Shown piece after piece: positions 30,866 through 40,566 of a DNA stretch of 64,000 nucleotides. Under the pieces are notes generated by a model that did no database searches, was not told where the DNA came from, and saw nothing but the letters and a program-made list of their open reading frames with translations. The position numbers and the translations under genes are program-made. The DNA comes from an uncultured Desulfobacterales bacterium (lineage in GTDB: Bacteria; Desulfobacterota; Desulfobacteria; Desulfobacterales; SpSt-501). The DNA lies in contig CALIUY010000002.1 of NCBI GenBank assembly GCA_938048455.1, forward strand, positions 1 through 64,000, given 5' to 3'. Each line of letters starts with the position of its first letter. Position 1 is the stretch's first letter.

Positions 30866-32848
30866 TTACCAGCCCCCTCCACCCCCGCCTCCTCCGCCGC
30901 CGCCCGAGGAGCCGCCCCCGCCGCCGCCCGATCCGGAACCCGGGGCGCTGGCCGAGGAGGAGATCGCCCCGCCCAGCGAGGAGCCCAGAGAATCGGCGAA
31001 ATCCACAGCCGCCGAGGGGCTCCAGGAGGGGCCCGAATACCAGGAGGGGTGATAGGCCCCCTCTCCCGGCGCCCGGCCGGCGGCGGCCAGGACGTCGGCG
31101 AATTTCTCCGCCCAGCGCTGTTCCACGCCCAGGGCGACGGCGTAGGGGAGATACTTTTCGAAAAGGGCGGGTGTGCGCCCCTCGGGGGCGAGCCGCGCGA
31201 GACGATCGGCCTCGGTGGCGACGAGAAAGGTGCGGAAGCCCTCGATCTGGTCGAGGAGGCGGCGTCCGAGCAGGGTCGGGGCTTTGAGCAGGTGATAAAA
31301 CAAGAGGTTCATGGCCGCCGCCAGGACGGGAAAGGCCGCCAGCGCAGCGGAGTGGGAGGCGATCAGCGCCAGGGCGAAAATTTCGCCGCCCAGAAACGGA
31401 AGCGAAAACAGGGTCATGAAAAGCGCCTGGAGGAGATCCCCGATCGAACGGCCGAGGCGCTTGGGGGAGGCGAAGAGTTGCCTCCAGAGGTTCAGCGTCC
31501 GTTGCAGCAGAAAAAAGACCCCGACACTCCAGCCGGTGATCCAAACCCCCAGGAAGATCACCTCGGGATGCGAGACCGCGGTGAGAAAAGCGGCGGCCGC
31601 GGAGGCAAGCGAAAGGGCCGCCCCGGCGAGAAAAGCGCTGCGGTTCAATACAAAGTGGGTTTTCTCGAAGGCGAGCTGGAGAGAGGATTTCAGGGCGCTT
31701 CTTGCCGCACCGATGACCTCGTGGTTCCGGCTTTCCAGATCCAAGGTGGAGGTTTTTTTGCCGAAGAGGCGGGAGAGCACGATCGCCTCGTCGGCACTGG
31801 GGGGTTGTTTCCCTCCGGCTTGGCGGATGAGGCGGAAAGTGCCCTTCCGCTTTTCCTCGATGGCGAGAAAGCCCTTGACCGCAAGATGGAGCAAGGCCGC
31901 GGCGAAGGCTTTTTCGTCCCAGCGCATGCGGGAAAGAAAACGCACCGCCGCGGGGGAGAGATCCGCGGGCGGAGTGTAGCGCGGCACGATGACCCCTTTT
32001 TGCGGGTCCTTTCCTACGGCGCGCCAGACGAACACGTAATAGAGCAGAATCGCGGCCAGCCCGACCGCGGAGACCGGGACCTCGAGGTTGTCCCGGAGCA
32101 GGCGAAGCGTTTGCTCCGGCCGAGAGGGCTCGCGGACATGACCCTTCGGCCAGCCGACCACGATCGTCAGGCCTTCGCCGGGGCCGAGGAGCCGAGTGGT
32201 TTGGAAATAGGCCTCCCCGCGGCCGGTGACTCCTGCTTTGTAGTTTCCGCCCTTTGCCCCGGCAGGGCCCGTGTAGGCTTCGAGAAGAAGAATCTCCGGA
32301 ACCGTCGCCGGCAGGGCGACTCGGGCGGCGGCCCGGTCGATGGGAAACGCCCAGCCGTTTCCGGTGACGTTCCAGTAGAGTTCGTCGTGCCGCTCGAAAA
32401 ACCCGAGCTGCCGGTCGGTGCGGTAGACCAGGCGATAGGTGTGCTCGCCGGGGGTGAGCAGGCGGTCCTTTTGACCCATATAGACACGCACGCCGTTGGC
32501 AAGCCTCTCGCTGTGCCAGTCTTCGGCCGCTCCGTCGCGGGAGATCTCGAGCACCTCGAAGTCGACTCGGTAGCGGCGCCCGGCATGGTCGCGGTAATCG
32601 GTCGGAAAATCGCGAAAGATGCCGCGGCGGATTTTTTCCCCCGTCGAGCGCACGCGGATCGTCTCGGCCACGATCATGCCGCCTCCGGTATCGACGGTGA
32701 TGTGGCTTTCGAAAAAAAGGATCCGTTCGTCCTGCGCGAAAGCCGGGAGCGCAAGAAAGAGGGCAATAAGGATTCCCGCCAGTCCCCGGGCGGCGAGCCC
32801 CCCCGGGGAGTGCGTGAAGAACGGGCCGGTTGCGGCGCGGCGGTTCAT
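30866..32848 (-). CDS. DUF2207 membrane protein
   Basis: SFESHITVDTGGGMIVAETIRVRSTGEKIRRGIFRDFPTDYRD, PRYTPPADLSPAAVRFL, Gly-rich C-terminus; next to lemA. Confidence 0.88.
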   Translation of the reverse strand: MNRRAATGPFFTHSPGGLAARGLAGILIALFLALPAFAQDERILFFESHITVDTGGGMIVAETIRVRSTGEKIRRGIFRDFPTDYRDHAGRRYRVDFEVLEISRDGAAEDWHSERLANGVRVYMGQKDRLLTPGEHTYRLVYRTDRQLGFFERHDELYWNVTGNGWAFPIDRAAARVALPATVPEILLLEAYTGPAGAKGGNYKAGVTGRGEAYFQTTRLLGPGEGLTIVVGWPKGHVREPSRPEQTLRLLRDNLEVPVSAVGLAAILLYYVFVWRAVGKDPQKGVIVPRYTPPADLSPAAVRFLSRMRWDEKAFAAALLHLAVKGFLAIEEKRKGTFRLIRQAGGKQPPSADEAIVLSRLFGKKTSTLDLESRNHEVIGAARSALKSSLQLAFEKTHFVLNRSAFLAGAALSLASAAAAFLTAVSHPEVIFLGVWITGWSVGVFFLLQRTLNLWRQLFASPKRLGRSIGDLLQALFMTLFSLPFLGGEIFALALIASHSAALAAFPVLAAAMNLLFYHLLKAPTLLGRRLLDQIEGFRTFLVATEADRLARLAPEGRTPALFEKYLPYAVALGVEQRWAEKFADVLAAAGRAPGEGAYHPSWYSGPSWSPSAAVDFADSLGSSLGGAISSSASAPGSGSGGGGGGSSGGGGGGGGGGGW

Positions 32849-32861
32849 CGCCGGAGTCTCC

Positions 32862-33419
32862 TTAGAATTCGACGGCGACCGGTTTTCGCTCCTCGGCCGG
32901 GGCCTCGAGTTCGAAGAACTCGCGACGGGTGAAACCCAACCGCTTCGCGAGAAGGTTCGCCGGGAATTGCTCGATCGCGGTGTTCAGGTCGCGCACGACG
33001 GCGTTGTAGTAGCGGCGGGCGGCTTCGATCCCGTCCTCGATTCCCTGCAGCTGTTTCTGCAGCTCGAGAAAATTCCGGTTCGCCTTGAGTTCGGGATAGG
33101 ATTCGGCGACGGCGAAAAGGCTCTTCAGGCTGCGGGTGAGTTCGCTCTCCGCGGGGCCGGCCTCGGCCGGTCCGGCGGCCTGCGCCGCGCGCGCGCGCGC
33201 GGCGGTCAGCTTTTCGAGGAGCGCGCGCTCGTGGGCGGCATATCCCTTCACCGTCTCGACCAGGTTGGGCACCAGATCGCGCCGCTTCTTCAGGTGCACG
33301 TCGATGTCGGCCCAGGCCGCGTCCCCCGTGTTCCGCAGGCGGACCAGGCGGTTGTACAGCGTAATCGCGTAGAGAACGACCGCGGCGAGAACCGCGCCGA
33401 CGAGGATCAACGAAAGCAT
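32862..33419 (-). CDS. lemA: LemA family protein
   Basis: LYNRLVRLRNTGDAAWADIDVHLKKRRDLVPNLVETVKGYAAHE, FPANLLAKRLGFTRREFFE. Confidence 0.94.
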   Translation of the reverse strand: MLSLILVGAVLAAVVLYAITLYNRLVRLRNTGDAAWADIDVHLKKRRDLVPNLVETVKGYAAHERALLEKLTAARARAAQAAGPAEAGPAESELTRSLKSLFAVAESYPELKANRNFLELQKQLQGIEDGIEAARRYYNAVVRDLNTAIEQFPANLLAKRLGFTRREFFELEAPAEERKPVAVEF

Positions 33420-33672
33420 CCCTCCTCCTTCTTTCCCGTTTTTCTCCCTATCGGTCGGATGGCTTCTGCGCTGAAGAGCGATTTTCTGCGACCGGGAATA
33501 CTTCAGCGGGCCGAAAAAGAAAAGCTCCCGGCGGCAGGCCACAGGCCGTCTGCGGTCCTCCGGATCGGCGCCCCCTTTTCTCCTCAAGGCCGGATCAAAA
33601 TCTGCCGATCGAATAGCCGAAGAAGCGACGATCAAAGAAAAAATCGGCTGCGGCCGTCAGGGGAGGAACCTC

Positions 33673-35559
33673 ATGAAACTCTCGCTGTCCCAACGGGTCA
33701 TCGCGGCGGTTCTGGTATCGGCATTGATCGGAAGCAGCGCCGCGGTCATTTCTTCGTTCATGCTGCTGCGCGGCTTCGAGCGGCAGGCGCAGATGGATGT
33801 CCAGAAATTTTCGACCGCCGCTCAGGATCTGATGGATATGCAACGGGAACGTTGCCGCGAGGCGGCCTTCCAGTTCGCCTCCCGGCCGGATGTCGCGGAG
33901 GCCGTGAAACAGGGTGACGGCGAAGCCTTGCAGAAGATCGCCAAGGCCTTTCTCGCCTCCGGAGCCGTCAATGTCCTCACCGTGGCGGGGCCGGACGGCA
34001 AGGTCCTGGCGCGGGGCCATGCCGACAAAAGGGGGGATTCGGTCCTCAATCAGTTGAACGTCAAGAAGGCCCTTTCCGGCGAGGCGGCCGCGGGGATCGA
34101 GGAAGGCACAGTCGTCAAGTTTTCCATGCGCGCCGGGCAGCCGATCCGCAACGGCGAATCCGTCGTCGGCTCGGTGACTACGGGAATCGACCTCTCGGGA
34201 GACACGCGCTTCGTCGATCGCGTGAAAGAGGTGCTGGGGGTGGAGTGCACCCTGTTCCACGGCGACACGAGGGTTTCCACGACCCTGGTTCGCGAGGGCA
34301 AACGCGCGGTCGGAACGCGCATGGACAATCCGGCGGTGATCGAAACGGTGCTTCGCCAGGGAAAGAGCTACCAGACGACGAACCGCATCCTGGACCGCGA
34401 ATACAACACGAGCTACTGGCCGATCCGTGACCTCGAAGGGAAGATCCTGGGGATGTTTTTCATCGGCAAGGACCGCGATGCCGTCGTCCAGGCGCAACAG
34501 GAAATGATTCTGACCGTCGCCGCGGTGGTCGCCGGGGTGATCGCTCTGATGGCGATCGGCGCCTTTTTCATCGCCCGCTCGATCGCCGGTCCCATCCAGC
34601 GCGTGAGCGGAGGCTTATCCGAGAGCACGGGTCGGGTGACGAGCGTTTCCGCCCAGGTTTCGGCAACGAGCCAAATGCTCTCCGACGGCGCCTCGGAGCA
34701 GGCCGCCGCGATCGAGGAGACCTCCTCCTCGCTCGAGGAGATGGCCTCCATGACGAAGCACAACGCGGAGAACGCCTCCCAGGCCGACGGGCTGATGAAG
34801 CAGGTGGCGCAGCTCGTCGGCGAGGCGAACGGGTCCATGGAGAAGCTCTCCGGCTCGATGGAGGAGATCCGGAAGGCGAGCGAGGAGACGCAGAAGATCG
34901 TCAAGACGATCGATGAGATCGCTTTCCAGACGAACCTTCTCGCCTTGAATGCGGCCGTCGAGGCGGCCCGGGCCGGGGAGGCGGGCGCGGGCTTCGCCGT
35001 CGTCGCCGACGAGGTGCGCAACCTCGCCATGCGGGCCGCCGATTCGGCGCGGAACACCGCCGCCCTGATTGAGGGCACGGTGAGCAAGGTGAAGGGCGGC
35101 GCCGGGCTGATGAAGGAGACCCGCGAGTCCTTCGCGCGGGTCGTCCAGAGTGCCGGCAAAGTCGCCGACCTTCTGGCCGAAATCGCCGCCGCCTCGCGGG
35201 AGCAGTCCCAGGGGATCGACCAGATCAACAAGGCCGTCGGCGAGATGGACAAGGTGACGCAGCAGAACGCCGCTCACGCCGAAGAGTCCGCCGCGGCGGC
35301 CGTCGAGCTCTCCTCCCAGGCCGGCCGGATGCAGGAGATGGTCGGCCGGCTGCTGAATCTGATCGGCGGGAAAGGGGGCGAGCTGAAGGGCGAAAATGAG
35401 ACTCCGAGCGCTTCCGCCGGGCCCGCCCCCGGCAAGCTTCCTGCGGCGGTCAATCCGACCCCCCCCGGAAAGACGCCCCAGGCGGTGGCGGCGAAAACCG
35501 CCCCCCGCAGGGCGGAGCGGATCCTTCCGCTCGCGAACGAGGAATTCAAGGACTTCTGA
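33673..35559 (+). CDS. Methyl-accepting chemotaxis protein (Cache sensor)
   Basis: Periplasmic Cache region with [33 protein letters not shown]; hairpin tip [38 protein letters not shown]. Confidence 0.95.
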   Translation: MKLSLSQRVIAAVLVSALIGSSAAVISSFMLLRGFERQAQMDVQKFSTAAQDLMDMQRERCREAAFQFASRPDVAEAVKQGDGEALQKIAKAFLASGAVNVLTVAGPDGKVLARGHADKRGDSVLNQLNVKKALSGEAAAGIEEGTVVKFSMRAGQPIRNGESVVGSVTTGIDLSGDTRFVDRVKEVLGVECTLFHGDTRVSTTLVREGKRAVGTRMDNPAVIETVLRQGKSYQTTNRILDREYNTSYWPIRDLEGKILGMFFIGKDRDAVVQAQQEMILTVAAVVAGVIALMAIGAFFIARSIAGPIQRVSGGLSESTGRVTSVSAQVSATSQMLSDGASEQAAAIEETSSSLEEMASMTKHNAENASQADGLMKQVAQLVGEANGSMEKLSGSMEEIRKASEETQKIVKTIDEIAFQTNLLALNAAVEAARAGEAGAGFAVVADEVRNLAMRAADSARNTAALIEGTVSKVKGGAGLMKETRESFARVVQSAGKVADLLAEIAAASREQSQGIDQINKAVGEMDKVTQQNAAHAEESAAAAVELSSQAGRMQEMVGRLLNLIGGKGGELKGENETPSASAGPAPGKLPAAVNPTPPGKTPQAVAAKTAPRRAERILPLANEEFKDF

Positions 35560-35576
35560 AAACCGATACGCGGAAG

Positions 35577-35612
35577 GGGCCCGCCTGGCTTCAGGCGGGC
35601 CCTTCTTTTTTT
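35577..35612 (+). terminator. Rho-independent terminator after MCP gene
   Basis: GGGCCCGCCTG gctt CAGGCGGGCCC followed by TTCTTTTTTT. Confidence 0.85.
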
Positions 35613-36595
35613 GCGGCCGAAAGAAGAGCGACCCCTTCGCGTTGGGCGCAAAGAAGGCCGAGCCCGAGGACCGGGACGATGTTGACGAGATGGGCGACGA
35701 CGGCGAAGGAGAGCGCCTCGGAGGGGGGGATGCCGAAGAAAGCGAGCGCCAGCTGGCAGAGCAAGTGGTAGGTCCCCACGTAGCCCGGAGTCGAGGGGAT
35801 GACCACGGCGATCGTGGTGAAGACGAGGACCACCGGCCCGACGGTCCAGGGCAGGTGATAGGGATCGACCAGGCCGAAAGCCTCGAGGCAGGCATGGTTC
35901 ATCGCCGCATAGCCCACCCAGAGGGCGATCGAGAGCCCGGCGGCGGCGAAGTAGCCGGAGGCCGATCCCAGCGGGGCGATGCCGGAGAGAAAGCGGTGCA
36001 CCGCCCTCTCGAGCTTTTGCCGCCAGGTGCCGGGAAGGGGGCGAAGGAATCGCCCGAGCAGGACGGCGGTGCGGGTCTCGTAGCGTTTGCCCAGAAGCAG
36101 CGCTCCCGAGAGCACCGCCGCGCCCGCAAGCAGGATCCAGCCGCTCGTCAGCAACCAGTCGGGGAAGGGATGGACGATGACGATCGCCGCCAACAGGGCG
36201 ATCAGAAAGAGGACATCGAGGATCCGCTCCACGACGATCGTCGCGAAGGCGGCCGAAGTCGAAAGCCCGGGATTTTTGCGGGAGGCGACAAAGGCCCGCA
36301 GAAACTCGCCCAGGTGCGCGGGCAGTACGCTGTTGGCCGCGTAACCGATCAGCAGGGCGGAGAGGAGTCCCCCCAGGCGGGCCTGGCACATCGGCGCGAG
36401 CAGAATCCGCCAGCGCACGGCGCGCAGGAGGTGGGCGAGAAGCAGCGCGGCGGTCGAAGCCGCGATCCAGCGCCAGTCGACCAGCGCCCAGGCGGCGCGC
36501 ATGCGTTCGAAATCCACCCCCCGCAAGGCGAAGACGAGGCAGCCTCCCGCGATCAGCGATCCGAGAACGGTCTGGATGAGGTTGCGACGGCTCAT
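35591..36595 (-). CDS. Flippase-like / lysylphosphatidylglycerol synthase TM family (UPF0104)
   Basis: LLLAHLLRAVRWRILLAPM, IGYAANSVLPAHLGEFLRAFVASRKNPGLSTSAAFATIVVERILDVLFLI, PSTPGYVGTYHLLCQLAL. Confidence 0.88.
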   Translation of the reverse strand: MSRRNLIQTVLGSLIAGGCLVFALRGVDFERMRAAWALVDWRWIAASTAALLLAHLLRAVRWRILLAPMCQARLGGLLSALLIGYAANSVLPAHLGEFLRAFVASRKNPGLSTSAAFATIVVERILDVLFLIALLAAIVIVHPFPDWLLTSGWILLAGAAVLSGALLLGKRYETRTAVLLGRFLRPLPGTWRQKLERAVHRFLSGIAPLGSASGYFAAAGLSIALWVGYAAMNHACLEAFGLVDPYHLPWTVGPVVLVFTTIAVVIPSTPGYVGTYHLLCQLALAFFGIPPSEALSFAVVAHLVNIVPVLGLGLLCAQREGVALLSAAKKEGPA

Positions 36596-36666
36596 GGGCG
36601 GAGGCCTCGGCCGAAAAGGACGACCCCCCTTTGCCGGAGGCGGTTGCCGGCGTCGGGAGCCCTTCG

Positions 36667-37380
36667 TCAGGGGATGCGGCTTTTGACCAGCATCGTGGCG
36701 GGGTCGAGGGCGAGATGGGCGTGCTCGGGCGGAAGCGTGATCCCTTTCAGCACGTTCACGTGAATCTCCTCGCCTGCGGGCACGAGGCTGAGGGCCACCT
36801 CGAAAAGGTCCTCCACGTCGAGGAGCTGTCGGGGCAGCCCGCCGGGGCCCGGCTCCTCGTGGCGGTGGGTGCGGATCGAGAACCAGACGCCGAGCTCGTT
36901 CAACCGGGCGTAGTGCTTCAGGCCGGCCAGGGCTTCCCGCTGCGGTTCATCGAAGGAGAGCCCGTCGATGATCAGCAGCCGCGGCAGGAAGATTTTCTGC
37001 TCGATCAAGTCCGTAAGGCGCTCCTCGAGCTTGGGGACGCTGAAGCCCTCGGTGCGAAAGGTCATGATGAAGCGGTGGGGCAGGATTTCTTCCCACAGGG
37101 CTTCCGCCCGTTCGATCCGCATCTGTCGGGCGATGTCGCCGAAGATCTCCCGGTACCAGAGATTGGTGCGCGTGACGGGCTGGTTCAGGCTCACGTGCAG
37201 GACATTGCGTCCGTTCAGCATGGCATGAAGCGCGATCTGGACGATGAGCGCGGTTTTGCCCACTCCGGCCCGGGCGAGGATCCCGCCGAAATGGCCGGCG
37301 CGAAGGATGGACTCCGATTCGCCGGCGAGCGATTGCACCGGGTTGCGCAGGATCAACTCGCGCTTCAGCATGGACCACAT
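36667..37380 (-). CDS. RecA/KaiC-like P-loop ATPase (start approximate)
   Basis: Walker A FGGILARAGVGKTALIVQIALHAMLNGRNVLHVSLNQPV, Walker B PRLLIIDGLSFDE. Confidence 0.7.
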   Translation of the reverse strand: MWSMLKRELILRNPVQSLAGESESILRAGHFGGILARAGVGKTALIVQIALHAMLNGRNVLHVSLNQPVTRTNLWYREIFGDIARQMRIERAEALWEEILPHRFIMTFRTEGFSVPKLEERLTDLIEQKIFLPRLLIIDGLSFDEPQREALAGLKHYARLNELGVWFSIRTHRHEEPGPGGLPRQLLDVEDLFEVALSLVPAGEEIHVNVLKGITLPPEHAHLALDPATMLVKSRIP

Positions 37381-37486
37381 CCTTTCTTGGAGGCGGATCA
37401 GGCGGGCCGACGGCCGGGTTCGCGGTCGACCCTCCGGCGGGTCTTTCGCCGGTCCTCTGGGATGGCCTTCCGGGTGCATCCGGAAA

Positions 37487-39574
37487 TCAGGCGACGTTTT
37501 TCTTTTGTGCGGCGGCTTTCTTCTCGAGCTCTTCGGCGATCGCCTGCGGCACCTGGCGATAGGCCAGGAACTCCATCGTGAACTGCGCCTGGCCCTGGGT
37601 GAGCGAGCGCAGGACCGTCGAATAGCCGAACATTTCGGCCAGGGGAACCTGGGCTTCGATCACGCAGAAGTTTCCTTCGTCCTGGGAGCCGACGATCATC
37701 CCCCGGCGCTGGTTGAGGGAGCCCATGACGGCGCCCTGAAAGCCGGTCGGCGTTTCGACCACGACCTTCATGATCGGCTCCTGGATGACGGGTTTGGCCT
37801 TGAAATAGGCCTGCAGGAAGGCGCCGCGGGCGGCTTGCTGGAAGGCCAGGTCGGAGGAGTCCACCGGGTGGCTCGCCCCGTCGTTCACGACGACCCGGAC
37901 CCCGGTTACGGGGAACTCCATCTTCGGCCCCTTGGCCAGACACTCGCGGAAGCCTTTCTCGCAGGCCGGAATGAACGCCGTGGGGATCGCTCCGCCCACG
38001 ACCTGGTTTTCGAATTCGAAATCCCCCTCGGCCAAGGGCTCCAGCCACCCGGCCACCCGGCCGTACTGGCCGGAGCCGCCGGTCTGCTTTTTGTGCAGGT
38101 AGTCGAACTCGGCCCGCTGGGTGATGGTCTCGCGGTAGGCGACGCGCGGCGCGCCCACGGTGACCTCCGCGCCGTACTCGCGTTGAATGCGCTCGACGTA
38201 GACCTCGAGATGCAGCTCGCCCATGCCCGAAATGATGGTCTCGCCGGTTTCGGGGTTGGTGTGCGTGCGGAAGGTCGGGTCTTCCTTGGTGAAGCGGTTC
38301 AGGGCTTTGGAAAGTCCGATCTCGGACTTGTGGTTCCGAGGACTGATGGCGAGCGAAATGACCGGCGTGGGAACGAACATCGAAGTCATCGTCAGGCTAA
38401 GCCCCGGGGAGACGAAGGTGTCGCCCGAGGCGCATTCGATGCCGAAGAGAGCGCCGATGTAGCCGGCCGGGATGGCGTCGATTTCCTCCATCTGGTCGGA
38501 GTGCATGCGCACGACGCGTCCGATCTTGATCTTGCGGCCCGTGCGCACGTTGACGACCGTGTCCCCCTTGGCGAGGGTGCCCTGGTAGACGCGCACGTAG
38601 GTGAGCTGGCCGTAGCTGCGGTCCTCGAGCTTGAAGGCGAGCGCCACGAGCGGTTCGTCGGGGTGACTCGACAGACGCACGGGAGCCTCGCCCCGATCCA
38701 TATCCAGGGCCTCGTTGACGACGTCCTCGGGGCAGGGGAGCAGGGCGCAGACGGCATCGAGCAGCGGCTGGACCCCCTTGTTCTTGTAGGCGGAGCCGAA
38801 AAGGACCGGGGTGATGCGCCGCTCGAGCGTGCCGCGACGCAGGGCGGAAAAGAGCATTTCCTCGGAGACGGGACGCTCCTCGAGAATCGTTTCGGTCAGT
38901 TCGTCGGAAAAGAGGGAGGCGGCGTCGATCAGCGCCTCGCGCCGGGCGCGCGCCTCCTCGAGGAGGCCTGCGGGGATCTCCTCCACCCGTACCGTCTGGC
39001 CCTTGTCCCCGTCGAAGTAGAGGGCCTTCATGCGGATCAGGTCGACCACCCCCTGGAAATCGGCTTCCAGGCCGATCGGCAGCTGCAAGGGGACCGGGGT
39101 ATGCCCCAGGCGCTCGCGCAGCTGGTCGAGAACCCGTTGCGGGTTCGCCCCCGAACGGTCGAGCTTGTTGACGAAGGCCAGGCAAGGAACCCGGTAGCGC
39201 CGCATCTGCTGGTCGACCGTGATCGACTGGGACTGCACTCCGCCTACGGCGCAGAGAACGAGGATCGCGCCGTCCAGAACACGCAGCGAGCGCTCCACCT
39301 CGATGGTGAAGTCGACGTGGCCCGGGGTATCGATGATGTTGATCTCGTGAGCTTTCCACTCGCAGAAGGTCGCCGCCGAGGCGATGGTGATACCCCGCTC
39401 GCGCTCGAGCTCCATGCTGTCCATGAAAGCCCCCACCCCGTCTTTGCCTTTCACGTCGTGCATGGCGTGGATGCGCTGGGTGTAGAACAGAATGCGCTCG
39501 GTGAGGGTGGTTTTGCCCGAGTCGATGTGCGCGCTGATGCCGATGTTGCGTACGAAGCGAATGTCCTTTTTCAT
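37487..39574 (-). CDS. fusA: Elongation factor G, mtEFG1/spdEFG1-like subtype
   Basis: [104 protein letters not shown]. Confidence 0.95.
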   Translation of the reverse strand: MKKDIRFVRNIGISAHIDSGKTTLTERILFYTQRIHAMHDVKGKDGVGAFMDSMELERERGITIASAATFCEWKAHEINIIDTPGHVDFTIEVERSLRVLDGAILVLCAVGGVQSQSITVDQQMRRYRVPCLAFVNKLDRSGANPQRVLDQLRERLGHTPVPLQLPIGLEADFQGVVDLIRMKALYFDGDKGQTVRVEEIPAGLLEEARARREALIDAASLFSDELTETILEERPVSEEMLFSALRRGTLERRITPVLFGSAYKNKGVQPLLDAVCALLPCPEDVVNEALDMDRGEAPVRLSSHPDEPLVALAFKLEDRSYGQLTYVRVYQGTLAKGDTVVNVRTGRKIKIGRVVRMHSDQMEEIDAIPAGYIGALFGIECASGDTFVSPGLSLTMTSMFVPTPVISLAISPRNHKSEIGLSKALNRFTKEDPTFRTHTNPETGETIISGMGELHLEVYVERIQREYGAEVTVGAPRVAYRETITQRAEFDYLHKKQTGGSGQYGRVAGWLEPLAEGDFEFENQVVGGAIPTAFIPACEKGFRECLAKGPKMEFPVTGVRVVVNDGASHPVDSSDLAFQQAARGAFLQAYFKAKPVIQEPIMKVVVETPTGFQGAVMGSLNQRRGMIVGSQDEGNFCVIEAQVPLAEMFGYSTVLRSLTQGQAQFTMEFLAYRQVPQAIAEELEKKAAAQKKNVA

Positions 39575-39607
39575 GGTTCCTGCCCGGGATGAAAGCTTGC
39601 GCTTGCG

Positions 39608-39630
39608 AAAAAAAAACCGCCTCGGGCGGT
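39608..39630 (-). terminator. Rho-independent-type terminator between smr-domain gene and fusA / possible leader attenuator
   Basis: Minus strand: ACCGCC CGA GGCGGT TTTTTTTT, 34-56 nt upstream of fusA ATG. Confidence 0.7.
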
Positions 39631-39674
39631 CCGAAACGGGTCGGGGGTTTCAGCGAAGTTGACCGTAATCAGTC

Positions 39675-39702
39675 AGTATAATCGAAAAATATCGAAAGTC
39701 AA
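39675..39702 (-). promoter_or_regulatory. Candidate sigma70 promoter upstream of fusA (TTGACT-16 bp-TATACT)
   Basis: Minus strand reads ttgact ttcgatatttttcgat tatact, upstream of the terminator-like hairpin. Confidence 0.6.
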
Positions 39703-39708
39703 GCTATG

Positions 39709-40419
39709 TTACCGCAGATGCCTTGAAGGACCCGAGGGGCGACCGCGGCGGACCGGATTCCGGCGCAGGAGAACTACGGTCGCACCGGCCCCCCCGTCGC
39801 AGAGGCGGGCGCTGGCGTAGGCGAGCACCCAGCGGCGCCAGGGGGCCGTGTTCAGCCAGCGGAGAAGCTCGGTTTTGAGCACGGGCTCGCCGGGGGAGGA
39901 AAGCCCGCGGCCGTGGATGATCAGGACCCCCTGCTTGCCATGGCGCACCGCCTCGCGCATGAAGCCGTCGAAGCGGAGGCGCGCCCGCTCGAGGACGAAG
40001 CCGTGAAGATCGAGATGGTCCTGAATGGCGAAGGCGCCGCGGTGCAGCCGTTCGATCAGCCACTCCGGCGCCCCGTCCGGCGGGCCGGCGATGAATTCGG
40101 AGGTAAAACGGACCTCGAAGCCCTTTCCCTTTTCGACCAGCCGCCGCAGGGCGGCGGTCTCGTCCTCGGGGACGGGATCGGAGGTCCCGCGGCGGGCAAG
40201 CGGAAGGTCATCCCCGGGAAGGCGGTTCCAGTGTAGAGGGCGGATGTCGGCCGTGGCCCGGCGGAAAAGCTCCTCTTCCGGAAGCTCCTCCTCCGCCGCC
40301 GTCGAAGAGGGCGCCTCGGCCGGCGGCGGCGCCGGGAACGAGGGCATCGGCTGTTTGCGCAACCGCTCCGCCAGTCCGGCGAAAGGGCGGTGAAACCCGT
40401 CGTGATCCCGACGCTTCAT
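39709..40419 (-). CDS. Smr domain-containing protein
   Basis: DHLDLHGFVLERARLRFDGFMREAVRHGKQGVLIIHGRGLSSPGEPVLKTELLRWL. Confidence 0.88.
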   Translation of the reverse strand: MKRRDHDGFHRPFAGLAERLRKQPMPSFPAPPPAEAPSSTAAEEELPEEELFRRATADIRPLHWNRLPGDDLPLARRGTSDPVPEDETAALRRLVEKGKGFEVRFTSEFIAGPPDGAPEWLIERLHRGAFAIQDHLDLHGFVLERARLRFDGFMREAVRHGKQGVLIIHGRGLSSPGEPVLKTELLRWLNTAPWRRWVLAYASARLCDGGAGATVVLLRRNPVRRGRPSGPSRHLR

Positions 40420-40566
40420 CGAACTTCTCCTGAAGGAGAGGCCATCCTACCGGCAGGCCTCTTTCCCCGTCAACCGGCTCTCGCCAGGAAGCGTCTTTCC
40501 TGATATAGAGCTTACCCACTTCGCCCCGGAGCCGGGCTTCCGCCCAGCGGAAAAGGAACCCAAGGC

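Noticed and set aside
30871-30955. CCG/CTC-rich repeat tract as a possible CRISPR or satellite
   Set aside because: It is the Gly/Ser-rich C-terminal coding region of the DUF2207 protein; no spaced direct repeats.
30695-32932. 745-aa plus-strand ORF opposite DUF2207/DsrE genes
   Set aside because: Low-complexity translation; minus-strand proteins have known family signatures and RBS/operon logic.
37244-39592. 782-aa plus-strand ORF covering fusA
   Set aside because: Shadow of a highly conserved EF-G frame.
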